In this document: piece by piece, positions 55,101 through 62,735 of the stretch | How positions within the stretch are numbered: position 1 is the first letter of the stretch | Layout: every line of letters begins with the position of its first letter | Assembly (NCBI RefSeq): GCF_018919065.1 | Contig: NZ_JAHLQG010000012.1 | Span: 62,001-126,000, forward strand | DNA: 64,000 nucleotides | Direction of reading: 5' to 3' | DNA from: Blautia sp. MSJ-9 | GTDB taxonomy: Bacteria > Bacillota > Clostridia > Lachnospirales > Lachnospiraceae | The notes under the pieces: model-generated | Told to the model about the DNA's origin: nothing | The model's database searches: none | What the model saw: only the letters and a program-made list of their open reading frames with translations | Translations under genes and position numbers: made by a program

Positions 55101-55607
55101 TACAGAAATGAATACACTTTTCAATTAATGTTACAATCATGTGATTATCCTTTCAGATTTTTTACTCTCTACTTTCCCCATACTGACCCGTTGATTATAT
55201 TTTCTCCGTTCTCAGCAATACGTTTCACATTCACAGAGTTTATCGGAATGCAATGCTCATTCACGCTTTAACATTTCAACGCAGTCTCGTTCAAGTAGTA
55301 TAACATTAATCATCTTCCGCGTAAATCAACTTTTTATATTTATCTTTCTTTATTTATCTTTCTTAAATCCACGTACAGACTACTGTTCACCTCGTTCTCA
55401 GCAATGCACTATGTAATTCATGAAATATAAATTTTTCAAGCAAAGTCCAAGGCATAAATTCACACCGTATATCTCTGGATTTGAGCACATACATGCAAAA
55501 ACACCTCGCATGACAGCGGCTACACGGGTATCAATAGTACAGGCACCTGTATAAGTGATACATATCCACTATACAAGTGCCTGTGCTTTATTTTTTATCA
55601 ATTATAT
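55101..55607. repeat. Gene-free stretch with degenerate family A repeats
   Basis: No coding frame is supported here. Two weathered copies of the family A repeat are recognisable: about 55200-55260 (GTTCTCAGCAATACG, then CACAGAGTTTAT) and about 55379-55530 (CTACTGTTCACCTCGTTCTCAGC, later AAAAACACCTCGCATGA). A short inverted repeat ACAGGCACCTGT-type sequence (55539-55550 with 55578-55584) follows. Confidence 0.5.
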
Positions 55608-55945
55608 TCAGGCTTCTTCAGACACTGTTTCTTCTGCATCCGGAAACAGCTTCAGAATCTTGTCCAGCTTGTCCCATCTCTTATCGTTCTTGTCATACTC
55701 AACCAGCACAACCCCAACGATTGCTGCCAGAACCACACATCTGCGGATCAGCTTCTTAACACGGATGCGTCTCTTCACATCCTTCATTCCCTTCTCATAA
55801 AGTTTCTCCGCCATACGGTCTGCTCTGGCATCCTTGCATGCAATGTAATCGTCGATCACCTGCTTATTCTCCGCACTGAGTTCCAGATTCTCATACTGCT
55901 CCTTCAGTCCCTGCAGTTCCTCACTATTCTGTCTGATCACCGCAT
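55608..55945 (-). pseudogene. C-terminal gene remnant, unknown helical protein
   Basis: A 110-codon frame without a proper start (first possible start GTG at 55940, no binding site; the frame continues upstream until it meets unrelated sequence near 55950). The product has a charged coiled helix (about 5-60), one membrane helix (about 66-82) and an acidic tail. It looks like the 3' end of a longer gene. Family not recognised. Confidence 0.55.
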
Positions 55946-55951
55946 CCTTGC

Positions 55952-56116
55952 GACAGATTCTGGGAGGAAGATATTGAGTATCTGGCAGAACACATCAATG
56001 CTTCTTCACCATTCGCCCTGGACAGAACCCATATCCTGGTCGGCACGAACGGACAATATACACCGGCGATTGGAGCTGCGTTGTATTATGTGGAGAAGTT
56101 TATTCAGGCAGTATGA
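55952..56116 (+). pseudogene. 3' remnant of an unidentified gene
   Basis: An open plus-strand frame of 54 codons with no start, reading RFWEEDIEYLAEHINA through VGTNGQYTPAIGAALYYVEK to a stop at 56114. The conserved-looking end suggests the C-terminus of an enzyme or regulator, which I could not identify. Its truncated 5' end directly faces the truncated 5' end of the preceding minus-strand remnant. Confidence 0.5.
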
Positions 56117-56127
56117 TTATCACACTA

Positions 56128-56215
56128 GAGCGTGTTTGAAAAAGGCTTTCTGTAAGATGTGCGTCACAATTTGTGGGAGATTTTGTTCGGATGAGGGCGT
56201 CGTAGCAGGCTACGC
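56128..56215 (+). repeat. Dispersed repeat family B, copy 2
   Basis: Starts GAGCGTGTTTGAAAAA and ends GGCGTCGTAGCAGGCTACG; aligns with the reverse complement of 21481-21564. It follows the gene remnant at 55952. Downstream to 56426 I see only a GTGATG/CATCAC-type hairpin (about 56352-56380). Confidence 0.65.
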
Positions 56216-56426
56216 CTCTATTTTCTTATTCTCTTATATAATCCGCCAACACCCTATACAAAATCGGTGGATTGATTGGTTTTGACAGATGGTAATTCAT
56301 TCCTGCATCCAGAGTCTTATACATACAATTTGTCAAATAAAAATTTTGTGGCATCACCGCAGGCTTTACGGTGATGTCACATATTTCAGAAAGTTTTCCC
56401 ACTTTATTTGATTTACAATATCTCTC

Positions 56427-57122
56427 CTATTTTACCTTAAAAAGATTATAGGCATCTTCATCATTGCTGTCCATATCCTCTGCAATCTGAAGCATCTCCC
56501 GATATTCGGATGCCTGAACTGAATCCTTCGGGTTAAACTGAACATCTGTAGGAAGCACAGCTATGTATTTCTTATCTGCACTGCTGCCCGCCACTGCCCA
56601 GCTTGGAAATTCTTCATAGGAATTGTCTCCCCAGTCATATGCCATGATTGTAAGTACAGTTCCGCCAAAACCATCCTTTTTTGCACCTGAATGATAAATT
56701 TTCAGAGTGGTATTATTCACAACCTCATACTCCCAGTCAATATATGCCGGAAACTGCACAGAGAAATAGTCATTCTCCAGAATCGTGTCGCCTCCGTCCG
56801 GAGTATACTTGAGATTAGATGCAATATTAAATCCTGAGTCCGCTACAAGATAATTTTTATTTACATACCCTTCAATTCCATTCTTAGAATAACCATACCA
56901 GTAATCTCCATCAAGCCAGCCGCTGACATAGAAGATATCTCCGTTATACAGCTTATCAATTTCATTAGAAGCATCAAAAGCCGGAGCCGATCTAACCGCC
57001 AGATATCCCTTCTCAACCTGCACCACATAAGGATCTGCAGCCTTCGTCTCCGCCCAAACCGACTGCACCAGAAGCACCAAGGCAAGAAAAACTACTGTTA
57101 AACTCTTGATAAACACTTTCAT
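56427..57122 (-). CDS. Secreted SH3b-domain protein
   Basis: An exported 231-residue protein: signal peptide (1-25), one bacterial SH3 domain (about 33-95, with YLAVRSAPAFDA, GDIFYVSG and YGYSKNGIEGYVNKNYL), then a beta-rich C-terminal domain of unknown family (about 110-230). SH3b domains usually bind cell-wall peptides, so a wall-associated role is likely. It is monocistronic with AGGGAGAGG ahead of the ATG. Confidence 0.82.
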   Translation of the reverse strand: MKVFIKSLTVVFLALVLLVQSVWAETKAADPYVVQVEKGYLAVRSAPAFDASNEIDKLYNGDIFYVSGWLDGDYWYGYSKNGIEGYVNKNYLVADSGFNIASNLKYTPDGGDTILENDYFSVQFPAYIDWEYEVVNNTTLKIYHSGAKKDGFGGTVLTIMAYDWGDNSYEEFPSWAVAGSSADKKYIAVLPTDVQFNPKDSVQASEYREMLQIAEDMDSNDEDAYNLFKVK

Positions 57123-57257
57123 TTCATACCTCTCCCTTCTTATCTGTACATTGTTTCCGTAGTTATATTTATAATATGATTATAGAGGAATACATACATG
57201 ATGTCAACGTGCAAACTCTACTGGAACGGTACGCTCATTTTGAAATCATCGGTATAT

Positions 57258-57980
57258 CTATTCTGCAATTGCAATTTCCAAAGGAAAATAAACATATCCC
57301 TTGCTGTATTTTTTCCCTTGCTTTATATATAAAAACAGTTCACTATTCCACCGATTATTTATCAGAAGATTTGTAATATCATACGCCGGATTATCCTCTT
57401 TAAACTTTATTGTTTTTACGATTCTTTTGCCATTACTGATTACCAGGCTCTGACCTTTTATCGCTTTTATATAATCCCGATATCCTTTATGCGTCAATTG
57501 AGGTTTCTTTATCTTATCTGTTCGATTTGACAGAAGCAGCATATTTATATTCTTTACTTTCATCGTCTTTACATTGCTTTTCCAGCTCTGGCTCTGCAGG
57601 TAAATCTGTATCTTCGTTCCAGTCTTCTGTTTCGGAATTTGCACATCCATATTTCCTACTGTAAGCCCTTCCGGGGTCGTGCATTTCTTCTGAAATAAGA
57701 TTTTTCCATTTGCCTTTATTATCAAGCTGGCATTTTCATACTCCGGATTGATCACAGCACCGCTATTATCATAAACTACACAGAATTTCTCTGTCTTATT
57801 TGTAATTGTCCTATCTAATACGAAATCATAATGATGAGCAGCCGTTTCCGCCGGTAAACCTTCCGTCCCATCCGTCACAAACTCCCAGTAAATAGGCTCT
57901 TCATCCGCCCACACTGGAACCATTCCGGCTGAAACGCTCATTGCACACGCCATGATTACTGCAATTAATCTTTTCCTCAT
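57258..57980 (-). CDS. Secreted protein of unknown function
   Basis: A 240-residue exported protein with a signal peptide (1-25, ending VWADE) and a beta-rich mature region without a catalytic motif. It contains a hydrophobic KNINMLLLSNRTDK segment and many Lys residues. GGAGG precedes the ATG. I do not recognise the family. It lies upstream of the SH3b gene with 135 bases between, so both could form a small secreted-protein locus. Confidence 0.65.
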   Translation of the reverse strand: MRKRLIAVIMACAMSVSAGMVPVWADEEPIYWEFVTDGTEGLPAETAAHHYDFVLDRTITNKTEKFCVVYDNSGAVINPEYENASLIIKANGKILFQKKCTTPEGLTVGNMDVQIPKQKTGTKIQIYLQSQSWKSNVKTMKVKNINMLLLSNRTDKIKKPQLTHKGYRDYIKAIKGQSLVISNGKRIVKTIKFKEDNPAYDITNLLINNRWNSELFLYIKQGKKYSKGYVYFPLEIAIAE

Positions 57981-58105
57981 AAAGAATCCTCCTTCTTAAA
58001 GCTGGCGGCATTAAATATAGATCTTTGCCTGAAACAAACAAGTTCTCTGCTCAAAGAATAGCATAGTTGTGGATTTCTCTGTAATTTATGTTTTCATTAT
58101 AGCCC

Positions 58106-58539
58106 TTACCAGTATTTTTTTATATAACTAACGGCATCTTCTTCTGATAAAGAAAACTCCTTCATAAGGTTCTTTATTACAGCATCTTTATTAATATTAA
58201 AATTTTTGCAGGTACGAATCGTTGCCTGAATTCCTTTCTCTATTCCTTTTTCAATTCCTCCCTGCTCTGCTTTTTTCTCTAATTCCTCCAATGCACTGCA
58301 CATATTGATTCTACCTCCTTTTTGTTCCATCTCCAAAGCTTGACTTATCAGACGCTGTGATTGTGTAATCGCTCCAATCACAATGCCCAGTTCCGATGAA
58401 ATCTCATGTTCTTTATATACTGTATTGATTTTAGCATAATTACGCTCATAAATAGAACGGCTAATATCAAACACTGTATTAATATCCGAGTCATGGAACT
58501 TAAGTGCCCCACTTGTTCTTAAGTGAATTAAAAACTTTA
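58106..58539 (-). pseudogene. Rpn/PD-(D/E)XK family protein, C-terminal part (copy A, split by TnpB element)
   Basis: About 144 codons open from the right end of the TnpB element. The sequence ALKFHDSDINTVFDISRSIYER, QALEMEQKGGRINMCSALEEL and the C-terminal LSEEDAVSYIKKYW resemble the C-terminal half of Rpn/YhgA-type recombination-promoting nucleases. The N-terminal half is found beyond the element at 60174-60527. The part that normally lies between the halves is not present, so sequence was lost as well as interrupted. Confidence 0.75.
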
Positions 58540-58720
58540 TCCTCACACGACTGAAGTCGCGTGCTTCCAGACGCTTTAGGCGTCAGACTAAATATCGGCG
58601 GATACGCCTGTAACTTAGGACAGCGCAGTTATGCGCATTTTCCCATGCCAGATATGGCAGGTTCCCACATTGCAGGTAGTCCGCTGTATATCTGCCTGCA
58701 TTTATGCCGCCTTTAAGATT
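58540..58720 (-). ncRNA. Right-end (omega) RNA of the TnpB element
   Basis: Downstream of tnpB the minus strand has several hairpins (CCTGCCATATCTGGCATGGG, CTGACGCC/GGCG-type) and ends in the hairpin GCACGCGACTTCAGTCGTGT followed by GAGGA at 58540. This layout is that of the right end of IS200/IS605-type elements, whose RNA guides TnpB; the guide segment would be the adjoining host sequence below 58540. The 5' limit within tnpB is a guess. Confidence 0.65.
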
Positions 58721-60030
58721 TCCATTTGTAAATGAAGTTCTTTCAGATCTGCATAAACACATGAGGTTCTACGCTTTACCGGAGGGACTTTTGCCTCCAG
58801 CAAAGACCTTTCCGTTACCGGAAGGGGTTTTAAAAGTTCTCTGATAAAATATCTTGCCCCGATATTATACGATGCCGACAGATCACAGTTATATTGTTTT
58901 CCTGTCTGGAATACACAAATACTGTAATTCTTCGGGTTACGGGATACATTTCCAGAACCATCATACGCAAGCCTGCTTGTATTCCATGCACAGACTCTGG
59001 ATATGCGCATTCCTTTTCTGTGTGCCTGATGTTCACAACGCTTCTGGATATCCCGTTTTCTCCACAGATGCAGTTTCTGCTTTTTCTTTCCGGATATCTT
59101 CCCCTGCATTTCCAGATATTCGAATACGATCACATCCGCATGGTTTTCTTCGGCATATTTTACGATCGCACCTGCAATTTTTCTTCCCATCTCTATATTC
59201 AGACGTTTCGTATATGCCCATCTTCCCCGTGACTGCGCAGAGCCGTGCTCTCTCTGGAATCTCCGGATCCGTCCCAGTGTGCGGTACATCCGGTCTTTTT
59301 CACTGGGATGATCGATAAATTTTCTTCCCAGGACAGTTCCGTCTGCCCGCATAATGGTACAGACCGCATCGGTATTGATTCCCAAGTCCACACTACAGAT
59401 GATCTGTTCTTTTACCGGCGTTTTTGTAAGTGTTACTTCTTCCGTATAAGAAAAACGCAGGAAATATTTATGGTATCTTTTCTCCAGTGTCGGGGCTGAT
59501 GCCTTTTTCCCCGACCAGTTCTTGCGCAGATATTCCATATCTGTGTGATTTAAACGCACACAAAACCATTTCCAGTCATGACCATCATACAGTTTCAGGT
59601 ATGCTTCGTCTTTTCCTTCTTTTCCCTCTCTGTACATGACATCACGATAAAAAACAGGCATGGCATGATTCTCATACGCCAGTCTGGGTTTCCCTGCTTT
59701 TTCTCCTGACTTTTCCCACAGATCCATCCGTGTTTCGTAAGAAGATACACTTCCCAATGCATGCTGGATTGCGGCTCGTCTCAGGTAGGACGGCATCTTC
59801 GGGAAGCGAAGATCAAAATCAAAGCGTGCAGAATTCTTTTTCGTGGTATGTACCAGATGCTCCGCGGCATTGAAGCGTCTCTTGCTATCGGAAATCTGTT
59901 CCAGTTCTTCCCACACCTGCCCATATATTTCTGTCAGATAACTGACCGCAGACCGGTAGATTTCCAGGGTCTGATGGATTGGAATATTCTGTTTTCGTAA
60001 TTCTACGCCATAGCTGGATAAAACCTGCAT
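58702..60030 (-). CDS. tnpB: TnpB-family RNA-guided nuclease (IS200/IS605 type) lacking zinc-ribbon cysteines
   Basis: A 442-residue TnpB/OrfB protein. The RuvC triad is intact: Asp215 in SVDLGIN, Glu304 in VFEYLEM and Asp383 in NCDLSASYNI. The zinc ribbon expected between the last two motifs is degenerate: TSRLAYDGSG replaces the usual TSxxCxxCG, and only single cysteines (347, 372, 382) remain. GGGGAGGAAAAGGG precedes the ATG. No TnpA transposase gene is adjacent, so the element moves, if at all, with help in trans. It splits an Rpn-type gene. Confidence 0.85.
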   Translation of the reverse strand: MQVLSSYGVELRKQNIPIHQTLEIYRSAVSYLTEIYGQVWEELEQISDSKRRFNAAEHLVHTTKKNSARFDFDLRFPKMPSYLRRAAIQHALGSVSSYETRMDLWEKSGEKAGKPRLAYENHAMPVFYRDVMYREGKEGKDEAYLKLYDGHDWKWFCVRLNHTDMEYLRKNWSGKKASAPTLEKRYHKYFLRFSYTEEVTLTKTPVKEQIICSVDLGINTDAVCTIMRADGTVLGRKFIDHPSEKDRMYRTLGRIRRFQREHGSAQSRGRWAYTKRLNIEMGRKIAGAIVKYAEENHADVIVFEYLEMQGKISGKKKQKLHLWRKRDIQKRCEHQAHRKGMRISRVCAWNTSRLAYDGSGNVSRNPKNYSICVFQTGKQYNCDLSASYNIGARYFIRELLKPLPVTERSLLEAKVPPVKRRTSCVYADLKELHLQMEILKAA

Positions 60031-60173
60031 CCCTTTTCCTCCCCGTCAGACAATTATCTGCCTTGCTCCAATTTATCTTATACTGTTTCATCTCTAACTA
60101 TATTCTAACGTATCTAATCACTTCTTGCAAACATTTGTTCTGTTTTTATAAAAAAATTTGCGTGTCTAACTCA

Positions 60174-60527
60174 TCACTGGAAGTAACGAGAATGCGACAC
60201 GCAGTTATTCAAATAAGAAAAAGCATCTCCAACCATATGTCTCAACGGCATCGCATAATGTATTCTTTCCTGATTCTCCAATCCCCAAATTACAAAATCC
60301 ATTCCATATGCAGTTTTCTTTACAACATCCAGCACCTTCTGCACTGTTTCTACATGTCCATTACACTTGAGAATTGAAGAAATATCTGTATCTACTTCTA
60401 AAAGATCATCCGGCTTCAACACCTGCTCTCCATCAAATAAAGCTGCATTAAACAAATCCGCAAAATGATGATTATCCCTCCTGAAATTCTTTAGTATGGT
60501 ATCCGGTTTTACCTTGTTTCGTTCCAC
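60174..60527 (-). pseudogene. Rpn/PD-(D/E)XK family protein, N-terminal part (copy A)
   Basis: A GTG start at 60527 opens a frame with NHHFADLFNAALFDGEQVL and MDFVIWGLENQERIHYAMPLRHM, the nuclease-type N-terminus of the Rpn family, then runs into element-derived sequence after HMVGDAFSYL and stops. It is nearly identical over its length to copy B at 62128. The rest of the gene is at 58106. Confidence 0.75.
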
Positions 60528-60539
60528 CGTTCGCCATCC

Positions 60540-60735
60540 TTCCTTTATGATATTAATATATCATAAGTCATTTTTTATTTCTATCCAAAATTCCTGACTT
60601 AAAATGACTTTAGATATATCTTGTTTGGAATCTTATATCATTCTCTTTGCAAATTTACTTGAAAGATGTCGAAAATATTTTTTAATAATTGGTTTAGTTT
60701 TTGTTTATTCTCATTTTATGAAATGTAATCCAATG
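60540..60735 (-). repeat. Upstream flank of Rpn copy A, duplicated at 62560
   Basis: This gene-free A/T-rich stretch aligns with 62565-62715 (shared blocks include TTATATCATTCTCTTTGC and GAAAGATGTCGAAAATATTT), so the Rpn copies were duplicated together with their upstream DNA. The remaining bases to 60843 show nothing I can name. Confidence 0.7.
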
Positions 60736-60843
60736 CATTTCTTTCTATATATTTCCGCTCAAAACGAATATTTTTATCAGACACGCTCAGATGCGTAGTC
60801 CACCCTATAACTATAGAAAAGATAAAATGAAATCTTTTTAAAA

Positions 60844-61977
60844 TTAGAAAATAATTGATTTCTCACTTCTCAATTCACCGGCACATTTCTCCAGCGCCGC
60901 AGCAATCACCTGATCCATATCATAATACTTATATTCCCCAAGACGCCCTCCAAAAATTACTTTTTCTTCTGAATCTGCCATTTTCTTATACTCTGCATAC
61001 AGCTTACTGTTCTTCTCATCGTTAACCGGATAGTATGGCTCATCTCCCGGTTTCCATTCAGAAGAATATTCTCGGCTGATAACCGTTTTAGGAAGATCAT
61101 TTCCATCCTCATCTTTCCCAAACTCAAACCATTTATGTTCAATGATCCTTGTCCATGGTGTTTCACGGTCTGTATAATTTACCGCCGCATTCCCCTGGAA
61201 ATTCGGAATGTCCAGAACTTCATTTTCAAAACGAACAGAACGATATTCCAGATTTCCAAGACTGTAATTAAAGTAAGCATCAATCGCTCCTGTATAAATT
61301 ACTTTTGCAGCAATCTGGTCATACTCCTGTTTTTTCGCCAGATAATCTTCATTTAATCTGACTTCAATGCCTTCCAGCATATTTTCCACCATCTTCGTAT
61401 AACCACCTACCGGGATTCCCTGATAAAGCGCATTAAAATAGTTATTATCAAAAGTCAGACGCACCGGCAGTCGTTTAATAATAAATGCAGGAAGTTCCTT
61501 ACAGTCACGTCCCCACTGCTTCTCTGTGTATCCCTTTACCAGCTTTTCATAAATATCACGTCCAATCAGAGAAATCGCCTGCTCTTCCAGATTCTTCGGT
61601 TCTCCTGTAATCTCCTTCTTCTGCTCCTCAATCTTCGCCGCAGCCTCCTCCGGAGTCACAACGCCCCACATCTTATTAAACGTGTACATATTAAAAGGCA
61701 TAGAATAAAGTTCACCCTTATAATTCGCCACCGGTGAATTCGTAAAACGATTAAATGTCGCAAATTGTGTGATATAATTCCATACTTTCGTATTATTTGT
61801 ATGGAAAATATGCGCACCATATTTGTGAACATTAATCCCTTCCACTTTCTCTGTAAAAACATTTCCAGCTATATTCGATCTTTTATCAATTACAAGAACT
61901 GACTTTCCAGCCGCCTTTGCCTCATGTGCAAAAACAGCACCATATAAACCTGCACCAACGATCAGATAATCATACAT
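60844..61977 (-). CDS. glf: UDP-galactopyranose mutase
   Basis: Flavoenzyme converting UDP-galactopyranose to UDP-galactofuranose for surface glycans. The 377-residue protein has the FAD motif VGAGLYGAVFA (about 7-17), the NVHKYGAHIFHT segment (about 49-60), YTEKQWG and the C-terminal GRLGEYKYYDMDQ (about 341-353). It is complete. Flanking copies of the Rpn block on both sides suggest it moves as part of a variable polysaccharide locus. Confidence 0.95.
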   Translation of the reverse strand: MYDYLIVGAGLYGAVFAHEAKAAGKSVLVIDKRSNIAGNVFTEKVEGINVHKYGAHIFHTNNTKVWNYITQFATFNRFTNSPVANYKGELYSMPFNMYTFNKMWGVVTPEEAAAKIEEQKKEITGEPKNLEEQAISLIGRDIYEKLVKGYTEKQWGRDCKELPAFIIKRLPVRLTFDNNYFNALYQGIPVGGYTKMVENMLEGIEVRLNEDYLAKKQEYDQIAAKVIYTGAIDAYFNYSLGNLEYRSVRFENEVLDIPNFQGNAAVNYTDRETPWTRIIEHKWFEFGKDEDGNDLPKTVISREYSSEWKPGDEPYYPVNDEKNSKLYAEYKKMADSEEKVIFGGRLGEYKYYDMDQVIAAALEKCAGELRSEKSIIF

Positions 61978-62018
61978 TCTGTTATTCTCCCTTCATCATA
62001 CGCATGGTAGTCGCAATT

Positions 62019-62511
62019 CTACCAGTATTTCTCGACATAACTAACAGCATCTTCTTCGGACAAAGAAAATTGTTTTATAAGATTTCTTATTGCGTCGTCT
62101 TTGCTGATATTAAAGTTCTTGCAGGTCTTAATAGCACCCGCAATCATTCCCTCTTTTTCTATTTCTTCCAATGCGCTGCACATATTCATTCGACCTCCTT
62201 TTTCTTCCATCTCCAATCATATGTCTCAATGGCATCGCATAATGTATCCTCTCCTGATTCTCCAATCCCCAGATTACAAAATCCAGTCCATATGCAGTTT
62301 TCTTTACAACATCTAACACCTTCTGCACAGTTTCTGCATGTCCGTTAAACTTAATGATTGAAGAAAGATCCGTATCTGCTTCTGAAAGATCATCCGGCTT
62401 CAACACCTGCTCTCCATCAAATAGAGCCGCATTAAACAAATCTGCAAAATGATGATTATCCCTCCAGAAATTCTTTAGTATGGTATCCGGTTTTACTTTG
62501 TTCCGCTCCAC
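62019..62511 (-). pseudogene. Rpn/PD-(D/E)XK family protein, copy B with internal deletion
   Basis: The GTG start at 62511 opens the same N-terminal sequence as copy A to RHMIGD, then jumps to EMEEKGGRMNMCSALEE of the C-terminal part, but out of frame. The original C-terminal frame continues at 62019-62216 and ends in AVSYVEKYW. At the joint the sequence TTGGAGATG is common to both flanking positions in copy A, so the deletion probably occurred between short direct repeats. Confidence 0.78.
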
Positions 62512-62564
62512 CGTTCGCCATCCTTCCTTTCTGATTATTAATATACCATAGGTCATTTTTTATT

Positions 62565-62715
62565 TCTATCAAAAATCCCTGACTTCAAAACGACTTCAAA
62601 TATATCATGTTCGGAATTTTATATCATTCTCTTTGCAAATGTACTCGAAAGATGTCGAAAATATTTTTTTAATAGTTCTTTTAGGTTTTGTTTATTCACA
62701 TTTTATGAATTGCTA
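62565..62715 (-). repeat. Upstream flank of Rpn copy B, duplicate of 60540-60735
   Basis: Direct-repeat partner of the stretch upstream of Rpn copy A. The two copies of block plus Rpn gene are in the same orientation and enclose glf. Confidence 0.7.
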
Positions 62716-62735
62716 CCCCAATACTATCAACACTT

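Noticed and set aside
58540..60030. TldR-type (nuclease-dead TnpB) regulator
   Set aside because: All three RuvC acidic residues are present, so a dead-nuclease repressor is not supported despite the lost zinc ribbon.
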